From assembly GCA_003597955.1 (NCBI GenBank), contig QZJU01000015.1:1-36433 (forward strand): DNA of 36,433 bases, written 5' to 3'. This document shows positions 6,190-14,744 of this stretch, in pieces. The translations under genes were made by a program, and so were the position numbers. A model generated the notes under the pieces. The model had not been told where the DNA came from and searched no databases. It was given only the letters and a program-made list of their open reading frames with translations. Position 1 is the first letter of the stretch; every line of letters begins with the position of its first letter. This DNA comes from Candidatus Parcubacteria bacterium (GTDB lineage: Bacteria; Patescibacteriota; Patescibacteriia; PEXW01).

Positions 6190-7111
6190 TTTGACTTACG
6201 ACATCAGCCTGGTGAGCTGGAACAGCGAGCCTTGGCTAGAAAAATGTTTACGGGCCTTAAAAGCCCAAACCATAAAGCCGAAAAATATCTTTGTGGTTGA
6301 TAATAATTCCCAGGATGGTTCGTTGAAGGTCTTAAAACAGTTTTCGGAAGTTCAAGTGTTCCCCCAAAATGCCAACCTGGGCTTTGCTAAAGCGCATAAT
6401 CTGAACATTAGCAAAAGTTCCACCGACTTTATTTTAGCGCTTAACCCGGATGTGGTGTTGGAAGCCGATTATGCTGAAAAACTTTTGGATTTTGCCCGAA
6501 ACAATCCTCGGGCCGCGGCCCTGGTCGGCTCGATTTTTTCATTAGGAGCAACGGAGATTGACACCGCGGGTTTAAAAATTACCATCTGGCGAAAAGTAAA
6601 AGAAATCAAAAAATTATTCAGCGAACCAACCCAAATTTTCGGTGTTTCCGGAGCGGTGGCCATGCTGCGCCGGAACGCGCTTGAGCAGATAAAAGTAAAT
6701 GCTCAATTTTTGAACGAGGCTTTTTTTGCCTACAAAGAAGATATTGAATTGGCTTGGCGCTTGCGTTGGGCCGGTTGGCAGGCTTTTTGTATTCCCCAGG
6801 CCAAAGCCCAGCATTTTCGAGTCTTGAAAACCGAAGCGCCTCGCAAAACCAGGGCGGCGGAGCGGCGGAGGTTAAGTTACCGGAACCAGCTTCTGCTTTA
6901 CCCGAGCGTGGAAAGTTTAAAAACTTTCCTGCCGCATGCGTGGGCAATCCTGCCGGCGGAAATCTTTCGATTGGTTTTTTTGCTGTTAACTGATTACAAA
7001 ATTACTGTTTCGGCCCTTGCTGAAGTCAGGAAAATGTGGCATGATGCAAGAACCTTTGCTCGTGAGCAGCCGCGTTTAATAAAAGCGAAAGAAGTTCGCG
7101 CGGCATTTTAA
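6176..7111 (+). CDS. GT2 family glycosyltransferase
   Basis: A 311-residue GT-A enzyme, second GT2 of the operon. Seen: 'VVDNNSQDGS' (40-49), 'NLGFAKAHN' (67-75), 'NPDV' (90-93) and 'KEDIELAWRLRWAGW' (187-201). The C-terminus is Arg/Lys-rich with a hydrophobic stretch (about 255-272) that may sit on the membrane. The ATG at 6176 is chosen over 6155 because the GT fold begins at residue 6 of this reading; it still overlaps the ligase gene by 14 nt. It probably adds a sugar to the lipid-linked repeat unit polymerised by its neighbour. Sugar specificity is unknown. Confidence 0.85.
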   Translation: MNEIDLTYDISLVSWNSEPWLEKCLRALKAQTIKPKNIFVVDNNSQDGSLKVLKQFSEVQVFPQNANLGFAKAHNLNISKSSTDFILALNPDVVLEADYAEKLLDFARNNPRAAALVGSIFSLGATEIDTAGLKITIWRKVKEIKKLFSEPTQIFGVSGAVAMLRRNALEQIKVNAQFLNEAFFAYKEDIELAWRLRWAGWQAFCIPQAKAQHFRVLKTEAPRKTRAAERRRLSYRNQLLLYPSVESLKTFLPHAWAILPAEIFRLVFLLLTDYKITVSALAEVRKMWHDARTFAREQPRLIKAKEVRAAF

Positions 7112-7115
7112 AATC

Positions 7116-7937
7116 ATGCCAGATCAACCTGTCGTTTCCATAATTATTTTAAATTATAAAACCCGAGGCTTGCTTCGGCAGTCTTTAAAGGGCATCGCCA
7201 GTTCGGGCGACGAGGTCGCAAAAGAAATTATCGTGGTGGATAATGCTTCGGGCGACGGCAGCTTGGAAATGCTGGCCGCGGAATTTCCCGAAACGCGTGT
7301 GATAGCGGCCAAGCAAAACCGGGGTTTTGGCGCAGGCATGAATTTGGGCATGCAAGCCGCAAAAGGCCAGTATTTTATTTTGCTGAATCCCGATGTAGCG
7401 ATTATGGACCGGCCTTTTGATCGGTTGGTCGAATACATGGACACACACACGCAGGTAGGCCTGGCTGGACCAAAACTTTTAAATCCCGACGGTTCAGTGC
7501 AGTTCTCTTGTTTCCGTTTTCCAAAATGGTACACGCCGATTTTGCGTCGATCACCACTAGGTACTCTGCCAAAATTCCGCACGCATTTGAAAAAATATCT
7601 AATGAAAGACTTTTCCCACCAGGAAAATCGAAATGTCGATTGGCTTTTGGGAGCTTTTTTAATAGTTCGGCGATCGGCCGTGGAAAAAGTCGGCAGATTT
7701 GACGAAAGGTTTTTTTTATATTTTGAGGATGTGGATTGGTGTCGACGTTTCTGGTCAGCAGGCTGGGCAGTGCACTATGTTTCGACAGTCGAGGTTGTGC
7801 ATTACCATAAGCGCGAATCGGCAGAAATCGCTGGTTTTTCCGGAATATTCGCTTACCCGACACGAATCCATATTAAGTCCTGGTTTAAGTATTTAAGAAA
7901 ATATTTTAATCAAAAGTTGCCTAAAACCCACGAGTAA
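7116..7937 (+). CDS. GT2 family glycosyltransferase
   Basis: A 273-residue GT-A enzyme, third GT2 of the operon. Seen: 'IVVDNASGDGS' (39-49), 'NRGFGAGMNLGM' (68-79), 'NPDV' (91-94), and 'YFEDVDWCRR' (202-211). It resembles the first GT2 more than the second (shared 'GPKLLNPDGSVQ' core after the DXD region), so the pair may have arisen by duplication. No clear C-terminal membrane segment, only a basic amphipathic tail. It starts 4 nt after the previous stop, with no ribosome site, so translation is probably coupled. Confidence 0.87.
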   Translation: MPDQPVVSIIILNYKTRGLLRQSLKGIASSGDEVAKEIIVVDNASGDGSLEMLAAEFPETRVIAAKQNRGFGAGMNLGMQAAKGQYFILLNPDVAIMDRPFDRLVEYMDTHTQVGLAGPKLLNPDGSVQFSCFRFPKWYTPILRRSPLGTLPKFRTHLKKYLMKDFSHQENRNVDWLLGAFLIVRRSAVEKVGRFDERFFLYFEDVDWCRRFWSAGWAVHYVSTVEVVHYHKRESAEIAGFSGIFAYPTRIHIKSWFKYLRKYFNQKLPKTHE

Positions 7938-7940
7938 AAT

Positions 7941-9899
7941 ATGAATTTTTTAAAAAATCTTAAAAAATTTTTTCCGCTCAAACCCTCCGAACGTTTTAAA
8001 TTAAGACTAAAGAAAATTTGGCGCTATGCTTGGTCTCCGCTTTTGGTCCTGGTGGCACTGATTTTGACCCTGGCCGGCATCTTTGGCCCCAGCTTTAAAC
8101 GCGTTTACCAAGAAGCTTTGGCCGGCCGTGTCGATCTGGAAAAAGCCCAACAACACATTGTCAGCCAAGAATTCGTGGAAGGCCAGGCTAAGCTGGTAAC
8201 CGGAAAGGCACATTTGGAAAACGCCCAAAACAGCTTGAAAAAACTGAACTCTTTGAAAAAACTTCCTTGGGTAAAAACCCAGATCTTGGCGTCGGAGAAT
8301 TTGCTTGCTTCGGCAATCGCCGTAACCAGCGGCGTGAACCGCTTAAGCACTTGGGCGGAAACCGTTATCGAGCCGTTTAAAAAGGGCAAGGCTTTTAATT
8401 TAGGGACTTTAAAACCTGACCAAAAGCGCTTGATTTTAAAAGCCATATATGAGGCTCAGCCGGATTTACAAGCCGCCAAAGCCTCGATTGATTTAGCCGT
8501 TACGCACCTTAACCAGATTCCGGAAAAAGGCGTGATTGGTAAATTACAGGAAGCAATAGAACCATTTCGGGAGCAGGTGCCGCAACTCCAAAAAGGCATT
8601 GCCGAAGCCATTCCAGCGTCCAAAGTCATTCCGCCGCTTTTGGGTTACCCGGATCAGCAAAACTATTTATTCTTGCTCCAAAATAATTCGGAATTGCGAC
8701 CTACGGGTGGGTTCATCGGCACCTACGGAATTATTAAAACTAAAGACGGGGAGATCGTTTCGTTTATTACCGACAATGTTTACAATCTTGACGATAGGGC
8801 GAAAAATTTAAGCGTTACGCCGCCCGCGCCCTTGATTCGTTACAACCGAACCAAAAAATGGTATTTCCGCGATTCCAACTGGTCGCCGGATTTTCCCACG
8901 GCGGCGCAAGAAGCATTAACTTTTTATCGGCGTGAAGGCGGATCCGAAAGGAAGATTGACGGCGTAGTGGCTGTTGATCCGGAGTTTTTCAAAGCCCTAC
9001 TTAAACTTACAGGTCCGATCACGATTGGCAAAACCACATTTACGGCTGGTAACTTGGTGGAAGAATTGCAGTACATTACTGGTTATGCGTATGTTGATCA
9101 GAAATTTGTGGATACCAGTCAGCGAAAAAGCATTATTGGCGAATTGGGCCAAGCGCTGATTGATAAAATGTTGAAATTGCCAAAGAACAATTATGGTAAA
9201 GCCTGGACGATATTTAATGAATCTGTGGCGGAGAAGCATTTGATGGTCTGGGTTGCGAACAGCAGCCGCCAGAATATTTTGGAAAGCTTAAAATGGTCAG
9301 GTTCGGTGGAAAATCCCTCGGGCGATTATTTAATGATCGTGGACGCTAACATCGCCAGCTTAAAGACCGATCCCGCCGTGAAGCGGACGATAACTTATAA
9401 TCTTGAGAAAAAGAGCGATAAGTTGATTGCGGATTTAATCATTAAATACGAAAACACCGGCAAGCTGACTTGGAAAACCACCCGCTATCGAACTTACACC
9501 CGGGTTTACGTGCCTTTGAATAGCAAATTAATTTTGTCAGAAGGCGAAATGTACGAATGTAATTCCAAGCGAAAAGGCGAAGTTGAGACTTTTGACGAAT
9601 TGGGGCACACCGTCTTTGCGGCCTTTACCTGCACGGAAATCGGCGCTTCCCATGAGCTCAAAATTAGATACGAATTACCCCAAGGGCTTATAGCGCAGCT
9701 TGAACAAGGCGAATACAATTTGCTTATCCAAAAGCAGCCGGGGACGCTGGCTCACGGCTTGAATTTGAAGGTTGACACCGGCCGGGAAATTGCTAATTTG
9801 TCAAAATCCACAGAAACCGCGAAAGTTCACAATTCGGAACTGAAGGACCAGAGTAATTTAGAGGTTGATCGCGAATACCAGCTTAAGTTTAAGGAGTAA
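7941..9899 (+). CDS. DUF4012 domain-containing membrane-anchored protein
   Basis: A 652-residue protein with a basic cytoplasmic N-terminus, one membrane segment (about 31-50) and a large outside part. Residues about 55-235 are helical and probably coiled. The DUF4012 core starts at 'NYLFLLQNNSELRPTGGFIGTYG' (the diagnostic block begins near 241) and continues to about 480, followed by a beta-rich domain and a charged tail. DUF4012 proteins are common in Patescibacteria and some Actinobacteria, often beside exopolysaccharide genes, but the activity is not established. Placement between GT2 and MreB genes suggests a role in attaching or organising the glycan outside the membrane; this is inference from position only. 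Confidence 0.85.
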   Translation: MNFLKNLKKFFPLKPSERFKLRLKKIWRYAWSPLLVLVALILTLAGIFGPSFKRVYQEALAGRVDLEKAQQHIVSQEFVEGQAKLVTGKAHLENAQNSLKKLNSLKKLPWVKTQILASENLLASAIAVTSGVNRLSTWAETVIEPFKKGKAFNLGTLKPDQKRLILKAIYEAQPDLQAAKASIDLAVTHLNQIPEKGVIGKLQEAIEPFREQVPQLQKGIAEAIPASKVIPPLLGYPDQQNYLFLLQNNSELRPTGGFIGTYGIIKTKDGEIVSFITDNVYNLDDRAKNLSVTPPAPLIRYNRTKKWYFRDSNWSPDFPTAAQEALTFYRREGGSERKIDGVVAVDPEFFKALLKLTGPITIGKTTFTAGNLVEELQYITGYAYVDQKFVDTSQRKSIIGELGQALIDKMLKLPKNNYGKAWTIFNESVAEKHLMVWVANSSRQNILESLKWSGSVENPSGDYLMIVDANIASLKTDPAVKRTITYNLEKKSDKLIADLIIKYENTGKLTWKTTRYRTYTRVYVPLNSKLILSEGEMYECNSKRKGEVETFDELGHTVFAAFTCTEIGASHELKIRYELPQGLIAQLEQGEYNLLIQKQPGTLAHGLNLKVDTGREIANLSKSTETAKVHNSELKDQSNLEVDREYQLKFKE

Positions 9900-9901
9900 T
9901 T

Positions 9902-10915
9902 ATGGCCATTTTTGGCAAAAAATTAGGCATTGATCTGGGCACGACTAATACCTTGGTGCACATTCCAAACCGGGGCATTGTTTTAAACGAACCTTCAGTC
10001 GTTGCGGTTTCGGTTATGGATAAAAGGGTTTTGGCTGTTGGCGCCGAGGCCAAAGAAATGTTGGGTCGGACACCGGATACGATTGTGGCTTCGCGGCCCC
10101 TGAAAGAGGGCGTGATTGCCGATTACAAAACCACTGAAGCGATGCTGCGGTATTTTATTAATAAAGCCTTAGGCGGTGTTAGATTTTTTCGGCCGGAGGT
10201 AATGATAGCTGTGCCAGCGGGCATCACTTCAACTGAACGACGCGCGGTAATTGATGCCACCATTCAAGCCGGTGCTAAAGCTGCTTATATTATTAAAGAA
10301 CCTATTGCCGCGGCTATCGGCGCAAACATCCCCATTGGTTCGGCTTCGGGGCACATGATAATCGATATGGGCGGCGGAACTTCAGAGGTCGCAGTTATTT
10401 CTTTGGGCGGTATAGTCGCAAATACTTCGGTGCGGATCGGCGGAAATAAATTCGATGCCGCGATCCAGGAATACACTCGGAAAAAGCACGGGGTGGCGAT
10501 TGGCGAACGGACGGCCGAAGAATTGAAGATCCAAATCGGTTCGGCTTTGGCTTTGTCCGAAAAACTTTTCATGGATGTTAAAGGCCGAGATATGGTAAGC
10601 GGATTGCCAGCCACGCTGCGACTTTCCTCGGACGATGTTACGGCCGCGATCCAAAATGAATTGATGGGCATTATCCAAGCCGTCAAATCCGTTCTGCAAA
10701 ATACGCCGCCGGAATTATCGGCGGATGTAATTGACAAAGGCATGGTTTTGTCCGGCGGTTCAGCCTTATTAAGAAGTCTAGACAAGCTTTTGGCCCAGGA
10801 AACCGGCGTTCCGGCCTATGTGGCGGAAGAGCCTCTGTTGTGCGTGGCAAAAGGCACGGGCGTGGCCTTGGATAATTTGGATTCCTACAAGCGCAGCATT
10901 CTTTCCGCGACCTAA
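9902..10915 (+). CDS. MreB/Mbl-family actin-like protein, second paralogue
   Basis: A 337-residue MreB with intact ATP-binding motifs: 'DLGTTNTLV' (phosphate 1, about 12-20), 'DMGGGTSEVAVISLGG' (phosphate 2, about 158-173) and 'LSGGSALLRSL' (adenosine, about 282-292). The start has a clear ribosome site (AAGGAG 7 nt upstream), rare in this operon. MreB forms filaments under the membrane that guide wall synthesis. This copy is not next to mreC/mreD, which follow a different mreB at 17082; it lies between a DUF4012 gene and a GT4 gene, so it may organise glycan assembly rather than elongation. The two paralogues differ at many positions and neither looks broken. Confidence 0.9.
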   Translation: MAIFGKKLGIDLGTTNTLVHIPNRGIVLNEPSVVAVSVMDKRVLAVGAEAKEMLGRTPDTIVASRPLKEGVIADYKTTEAMLRYFINKALGGVRFFRPEVMIAVPAGITSTERRAVIDATIQAGAKAAYIIKEPIAAAIGANIPIGSASGHMIIDMGGGTSEVAVISLGGIVANTSVRIGGNKFDAAIQEYTRKKHGVAIGERTAEELKIQIGSALALSEKLFMDVKGRDMVSGLPATLRLSSDDVTAAIQNELMGIIQAVKSVLQNTPPELSADVIDKGMVLSGGSALLRSLDKLLAQETGVPAYVAEEPLLCVAKGTGVALDNLDSYKRSILSAT

Positions 10916-10930
10916 ACTTTGCTTATTCGT

Positions 10931-12139
10931 ATGCGCATTGGCATTGATGCTTCCCGCGCAAACCTGGGAGTAAAAACCGGGACCGAATGGTACGCTTTTA
11001 ACTTGCTGAAAGCTTGGTTGCCCCTGACCGCTTCGCGCGATCAGGTGGTTTTGTATCTAAAGGCCGAGCCTCTGGCCGAGTGGGGTAGATTGCCAAAAAA
11101 TGTCGAATTTCGAGTTTTGAGATGGTGGCCAAAGATTATGTGGACGCAGCTTCGGCTGGCTTGGGAAATGCTTTTTCACCCGCCGGAAATTTTATTCGTG
11201 CCCGCCCACACCGTGCCGATGATTTGCCCGCGCAAAACTATTACGACTCTTCACGACATCGGTTTTGAGCATGCCCAGGAACTTTATAGCCAGCAAAATC
11301 TTTTGGGGCAGGGGATTGGCAGCCGAATTTTGAATTTTTTGATCCGTGTTTTGACCCTGGGCAAATACAGCGCGACAGAATTTGATTACCATCGTTTTTC
11401 CGCACGTTTGGCTTTAAAGAAATGTTCGGTGATTTTAACGGTTTCGGAATATTCAAAACAAGACATCATTAAAACCTACGGCCTAGATCCCAGCCGAGTC
11501 GAAGTAATACCAAATGGCGTTGATACGCAGATTTTTAAGCCCGAAATCCGCCATGAATCGGCAAAAATCGAGGAAATTCTGAAGAAATTCGGTTTGCAAA
11601 AGCCGTATCTAATGACCTTGGGCCGCATCGAAAAAAAGAAAAATTCCTTAGGCCTGTTGGCGGCTTTCCGCGAACTGCGGGCCAAACCCGAAAACCAAAA
11701 ATTAAAACTTTTATTTGTCGGCCCAGCCGGTTTGGGCGGCGAAGAAGTATTCCAGCAAATCAAAAACTGGAATTTAGCTGACTCGGTCATTTGCCCAGGC
11801 TGGGTCAAACCGACGGAATTGCCTTACTTGCTTGCGGGTGCCGAAGTTTTTGCTTTACCTTCTTTTTTTGAAGGCTTTGGCATTCCTATTCTAGAAGCCA
11901 TGGCTTGCGGAACGCCAGTCGTCTGCAGCAACTCAACCGCGCTGCCAGAAGTCGCCGGTTCAGCCGCTTTCTTAGTTAACCCGTATAAATCCGGGGAAAT
12001 CGCCCAAGCCATTCAAAAGATTTTGGCTGATCCAAAATTAGCTGATGCTTACCGGACCGCTGGCTGGCAGAGAGTCAAAGCCTTCACTTGGCAAAGGAGC
12101 GCCGAGCTTTTTGATCGGATCATTCATTTCAAAGTTTAA
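10931..12139 (+). CDS. GT4 family glycosyltransferase (GT-B fold)
   Basis: A 402-residue GT-B enzyme, last gene of the glycan operon. The N-terminal domain begins 'MRIGIDASRA' and holds 'LTVSEYSK' (about 176-183); the linker is followed by 'VIPNGVDTQIF' (about 192-202). The C-terminal donor domain carries 'TLGRIEKKKN' and the EX7E region 'EGFGIPILEAMACGTPVV' with both glutamates present. The family includes mannosyl- and glucosyltransferases using retaining chemistry; the donor is unknown. The ATG at 10931 is used rather than TTG 10919 because the Rossmann strand begins at once. It starts 15 nt after mreB. Confidence 0.87.
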   Translation: MRIGIDASRANLGVKTGTEWYAFNLLKAWLPLTASRDQVVLYLKAEPLAEWGRLPKNVEFRVLRWWPKIMWTQLRLAWEMLFHPPEILFVPAHTVPMICPRKTITTLHDIGFEHAQELYSQQNLLGQGIGSRILNFLIRVLTLGKYSATEFDYHRFSARLALKKCSVILTVSEYSKQDIIKTYGLDPSRVEVIPNGVDTQIFKPEIRHESAKIEEILKKFGLQKPYLMTLGRIEKKKNSLGLLAAFRELRAKPENQKLKLLFVGPAGLGGEEVFQQIKNWNLADSVICPGWVKPTELPYLLAGAEVFALPSFFEGFGIPILEAMACGTPVVCSNSTALPEVAGSAAFLVNPYKSGEIAQAIQKILADPKLADAYRTAGWQRVKAFTWQRSAELFDRIIHFKV

Positions 12140-12159
12140 AGATTGTAAAAAATAAGGAC

Positions 12160-12188
12160 TTGTCAAAAAGCCGGTTTTATTGTATTAT
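12160..12188 (+). promoter_or_regulatory. promoter of the holB-frr-mre operon
   Basis: TTGTCA (12160-12165), a 17-nt spacer and TATTAT (12183-12188), with a predicted start near 12195 and a leader of about 30 nt. It marks the boundary between the glycan operon and the following long operon and rules out a start for the delta' gene at 12160. Confidence 0.65.
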
Positions 12189-12225
12189 CATACCAGTCAA
12201 AAACTTTAAAAAACTTGGCTGCTTG

Positions 12226-13119
12226 ATGGAAACATTTGGTCAGGAAAAAATTCAAAAAGCTTTATTGCGGATTTTAAAAAAATCTAACTTTGGGCATGCG
12301 GTTATTTTTTTCGGGCATGACGAGTTCGCGGCCGCGGCTTTAGCGGAATGGTTTGGTCAAATGCTGCTTTGCGAAGAACGCGCCCAGCTAGAGCCTTGCG
12401 GTGTTTGCCAAAACTGCCAAAATCGGTTTAAAACGCCGGCAGTAGTTTTCCCGCAGCTGGATTTGCTTAGCAATGGGTCCGGCATCGATGCCGTCAGGGA
12501 ATTAAAATCCAAAATGGCTTTAAAAAATCTGACGGATTCAAACCGGGTTATTTTTTTAAAAAACATTCACAATTTTAAGGCCGCGGCCGCCAACGCATTG
12601 TTGAAAATTTTAGAAGAACCGGGAGAAAAAGTTTACTTTGTGATGACCGCCAACAGCTTGCGGAACGTATTGCCGACCATTAGTTCCCGGGCCATGCATC
12701 TCGTCGTACAATCCGTGCCTCGGAAAGTGATGTCCGCCGAGCTTGCCAAGCGGGGTTTGAAAAAATCGGATATTGAGCTAGCGCTCGAACTTTTTCCCGG
12801 CCAGTTAGCAAAAGCTGTGAATTTTTTCAAAAACGAAGCAAATATCGAACAAATCAAAGCGGATTATCGACTGGCAACAGATTTGCTTAAGGCCCCAAAT
12901 CGCAAAAGATTCGCCGAAACTGAAAGGCTTTTGAAAAAGCAGGAAAGCGGGACTCAACGCGAGCAGGTCCGGCGTCTATTGGAGCTGGTTTTAATTCGTT
13001 TGCGGCAAGAGGCTAAATATAATAACTTTTTACAGGCATTATTAAAAGCTTTTCGCGATCTAAAAACTAACGCGAATCCAAAGCAGATTTTCGAATCTTT
13101 ATTAATTCAGCTACCATGA
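12226..13119 (+). CDS. holB: DNA polymerase III delta' subunit (clamp loader)
   Basis: A 297-residue AAA+-type protein, the delta' stator subunit that helps load the sliding clamp. Seen: a degenerate P-loop (GHDEFAAA, 30-37, without GKS/T), normal for delta', which does not hydrolyse ATP; four zinc cysteines (Cys49, 58, 61, 64); 'NALLKILEEP' (123-132); and the sensor-like 'TISSRAM' (151-157), where the usual SRC has become SRA. It is a little shorter than the E. coli protein. The ATG at 12226 is used since upstream sequence is promoter. It overlaps the next gene by ATGA. A paralogous DnaX-like reading is unlikely given the missing Walker A. Confidence 0.85.
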   Translation: METFGQEKIQKALLRILKKSNFGHAVIFFGHDEFAAAALAEWFGQMLLCEERAQLEPCGVCQNCQNRFKTPAVVFPQLDLLSNGSGIDAVRELKSKMALKNLTDSNRVIFLKNIHNFKAAAANALLKILEEPGEKVYFVMTANSLRNVLPTISSRAMHLVVQSVPRKVMSAELAKRGLKKSDIELALELFPGQLAKAVNFFKNEANIEQIKADYRLATDLLKAPNRKRFAETERLLKKQESGTQREQVRRLLELVLIRLRQEAKYNNFLQALLKAFRDLKTNANPKQIFESLLIQLP

Positions 13120-14177
13120 AAAAAATCCTATTACCGATACTGGCTTTAATTTTTTTGTCCGGCTGTCTAATCCAATTTAAAACTTCCTCATCGGGATCAG
13201 GCCAGGGTTCGGGCGATGGCGGCGTGTTTACTTCGACGGATCGGGGGGAGACTTGGCAACAGAAAGTTTTCGTGAGTCAGGAAGCGCAAAAAGTCACAAC
13301 CATCGGCAATACCAACGTCGGTTTTTTCTATTTTCACCCAATAGATCCGGATTTGGTTTACTTCAGTTCGATTGAAAACGGACTTTGGCAAACCAAGAAC
13401 TTAGGCGAAGCTTGGTCAGCCACAGCCTTGCGTTCAGGCTATGTTACGGGTTTTGACATTGATCCCAAAAACCCAGACACCATGTACGCCGGTTTTCAGA
13501 ATACGGTGCAAAAAAGCGTTGACGCGGGCGTGACTTGGGAAACGATTTACACCAATCAACCTGGGCACACCATTAATCAAGTCCGGGTTGATCCTTTTGA
13601 CAGCCGGGACATCTTTGCCGCTACCAGCGGCGGGGTGCTGTTAAAAAGCGAGGATCAAGGCGTGACCTGGAGGATCATTCAGCAGTTTTCCGGCAAAGAT
13701 CTGAAACGCATGCAAATTTTAAAAAACGATTCGCGCATAATGTTTTTGGTAACACAGAACGGAATTTTGCGTTCCACCGACGGCGGCACGAGTTGGAATG
13801 AAAACATGAGCCAGGCCTTGGCAAAAATAAACGCCTTGCCCGTAAATGATTTTGTTTACACCGAACGAAATCCTTCTACTATGTACGTGGCTAGCAATCT
13901 TGGCTTGGTGCGTTCCACCGACGGCGGCACGAGTTGGCAAGTGGTGCCGACTGTTATCCCGCCCAGTACCGTCCCGATTCAAGCCGTGGCGATAAACTCT
14001 TTTGACGAAAAAGAAATTTACTTCACAGCGGGTTCGACCTTTTACAAATCCCAAGATGAGGGGGCGACCTGGCAAACCCTAAAAAATGTGCCCTCGGGCC
14101 GGTTGTTCAAGGTTTTGGCTGCACACCCCAAAAAACCCGGCACTTTGTTATTAGGCACGCAATTAGTTAAAAAATAA
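13116..14177 (+). CDS. lipoprotein with seven Asp-box (BNR) repeats, beta-propeller
   Basis: A 353-residue exported lipoprotein: a signal peptide with lipobox LSGC, lipidated Cys17. The mature part carries repeated Asp boxes: 'STDRGETW', 'TKNLGEAW', 'SVDAGVTW', 'SEDQGVTW', 'STDGGTSW' (twice) and 'SQDEGATW', which points to a seven-bladed sialidase/VPS10/YCF48-like propeller anchored outside the membrane. No sialidase catalytic set is recognisable, so a binding or assembly role is more likely. Two blades share an exact 29-bp DNA repeat. It overlaps holB by 4 nt and precedes frr by 3 nt, so it is made with the core operon. Confidence 0.85.
   Translation: MKKILLPILALIFLSGCLIQFKTSSSGSGQGSGDGGVFTSTDRGETWQQKVFVSQEAQKVTTIGNTNVGFFYFHPIDPDLVYFSSIENGLWQTKNLGEAWSATALRSGYVTGFDIDPKNPDTMYAGFQNTVQKSVDAGVTWETIYTNQPGHTINQVRVDPFDSRDIFAATSGGVLLKSEDQGVTWRIIQQFSGKDLKRMQILKNDSRIMFLVTQNGILRSTDGGTSWNENMSQALAKINALPVNDFVYTERNPSTMYVASNLGLVRSTDGGTSWQVVPTVIPPSTVPIQAVAINSFDEKEIYFTAGSTFYKSQDEGATWQTLKNVPSGRLFKVLAAHPKKPGTLLLGTQLVKK
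13768..13796 (+). repeat. 29-bp exact direct repeat inside the Asp-box gene, copy 1
   Basis: Identical to 13909-13937, offset by 141 bp (47 codons, in frame). It encodes the RSTDGGTSW Asp box. The other five Asp boxes use different codons. Confidence 0.95.
13909..13937 (+). repeat. 29-bp exact direct repeat inside the Asp-box gene, copy 2
   Basis: Second copy of the 13768-13796 repeat. Identity stops abruptly on both sides, which suggests recent blade duplication or gene conversion. Confidence 0.95.
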
Positions 14178-14180
14178 ATT

Positions 14181-14738
14181 ATGTCAAAAGATTTTATTCA
14201 AAAACACGATCCCGATTTTGAAAAAGCCTTGGAACATTTAAAGCAGGAATTGCAGGCTTTGCGGACTGGGCGCGCGACGCCGGCAGTTGTTGAACCAATC
14301 ATTGTTGACGCGTATGGCGCACCTACGCCCTTGGTTCAGTTAGCAAGTATTTCCAGCCCAGAGCCGAGTCAGCTATTCATACAACCCTGGGACGCCAATC
14401 TTTTAAAGAATATAGAAAAGGCTATTCAAACCTCGAGTTTGGGCTTAATGCCGATAATTCAGGGCAACGGCTTGCGTCTGAATTTTCCGCCCTTGACTGA
14501 AGAGCGACGAAAAGAATTGGTCAAGGCCTTGCACGAAAAGCTTGAAAGCGCGAAAATTTCTATTCGTGGAATCCGCGAGCTTATTCAGAAGAGCATAAAG
14601 CAGGCCGAACGAAAAGGCGAAATTTCTGAAGACGAAGCCGATATGGAGCTAAAAGCCCTGCAAGAAAAAGTTGAAATTTTTAACGGCAAAATTCAGGAAG
14701 TCGGACAAGCCAAAGAAAAAGATTTAACCACCATTTAA
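14181..14738 (+). CDS. frr: ribosome recycling factor
   Basis: A 185-residue protein of the usual length, which with EF-G splits the post-termination ribosome. Seen: the N-terminal 'LKQELQALRTGRATPAVV' (about 20-37, with the conserved 'LRTGRA'), 'IQPWDANLLKNIEKAIQTS' (about 72-90), and the 'LTEERRKELVK' helix (about 111-121). Two long helical arms flank the beta domain as in the family. It sits 3 nt after the lipoprotein gene and 6 nt before rseP, with no ribosome site. The order frr-rseP-proS is a shortened form of the frr-uppS-cdsA-dxr-rseP-proS order known from other bacteria. Confidence 0.97.
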   Translation: MSKDFIQKHDPDFEKALEHLKQELQALRTGRATPAVVEPIIVDAYGAPTPLVQLASISSPEPSQLFIQPWDANLLKNIEKAIQTSSLGLMPIIQGNGLRLNFPPLTEERRKELVKALHEKLESAKISIRGIRELIQKSIKQAERKGEISEDEADMELKALQEKVEIFNGKIQEVGQAKEKDLTTI

Positions 14739-14744
14739 ATTCCC

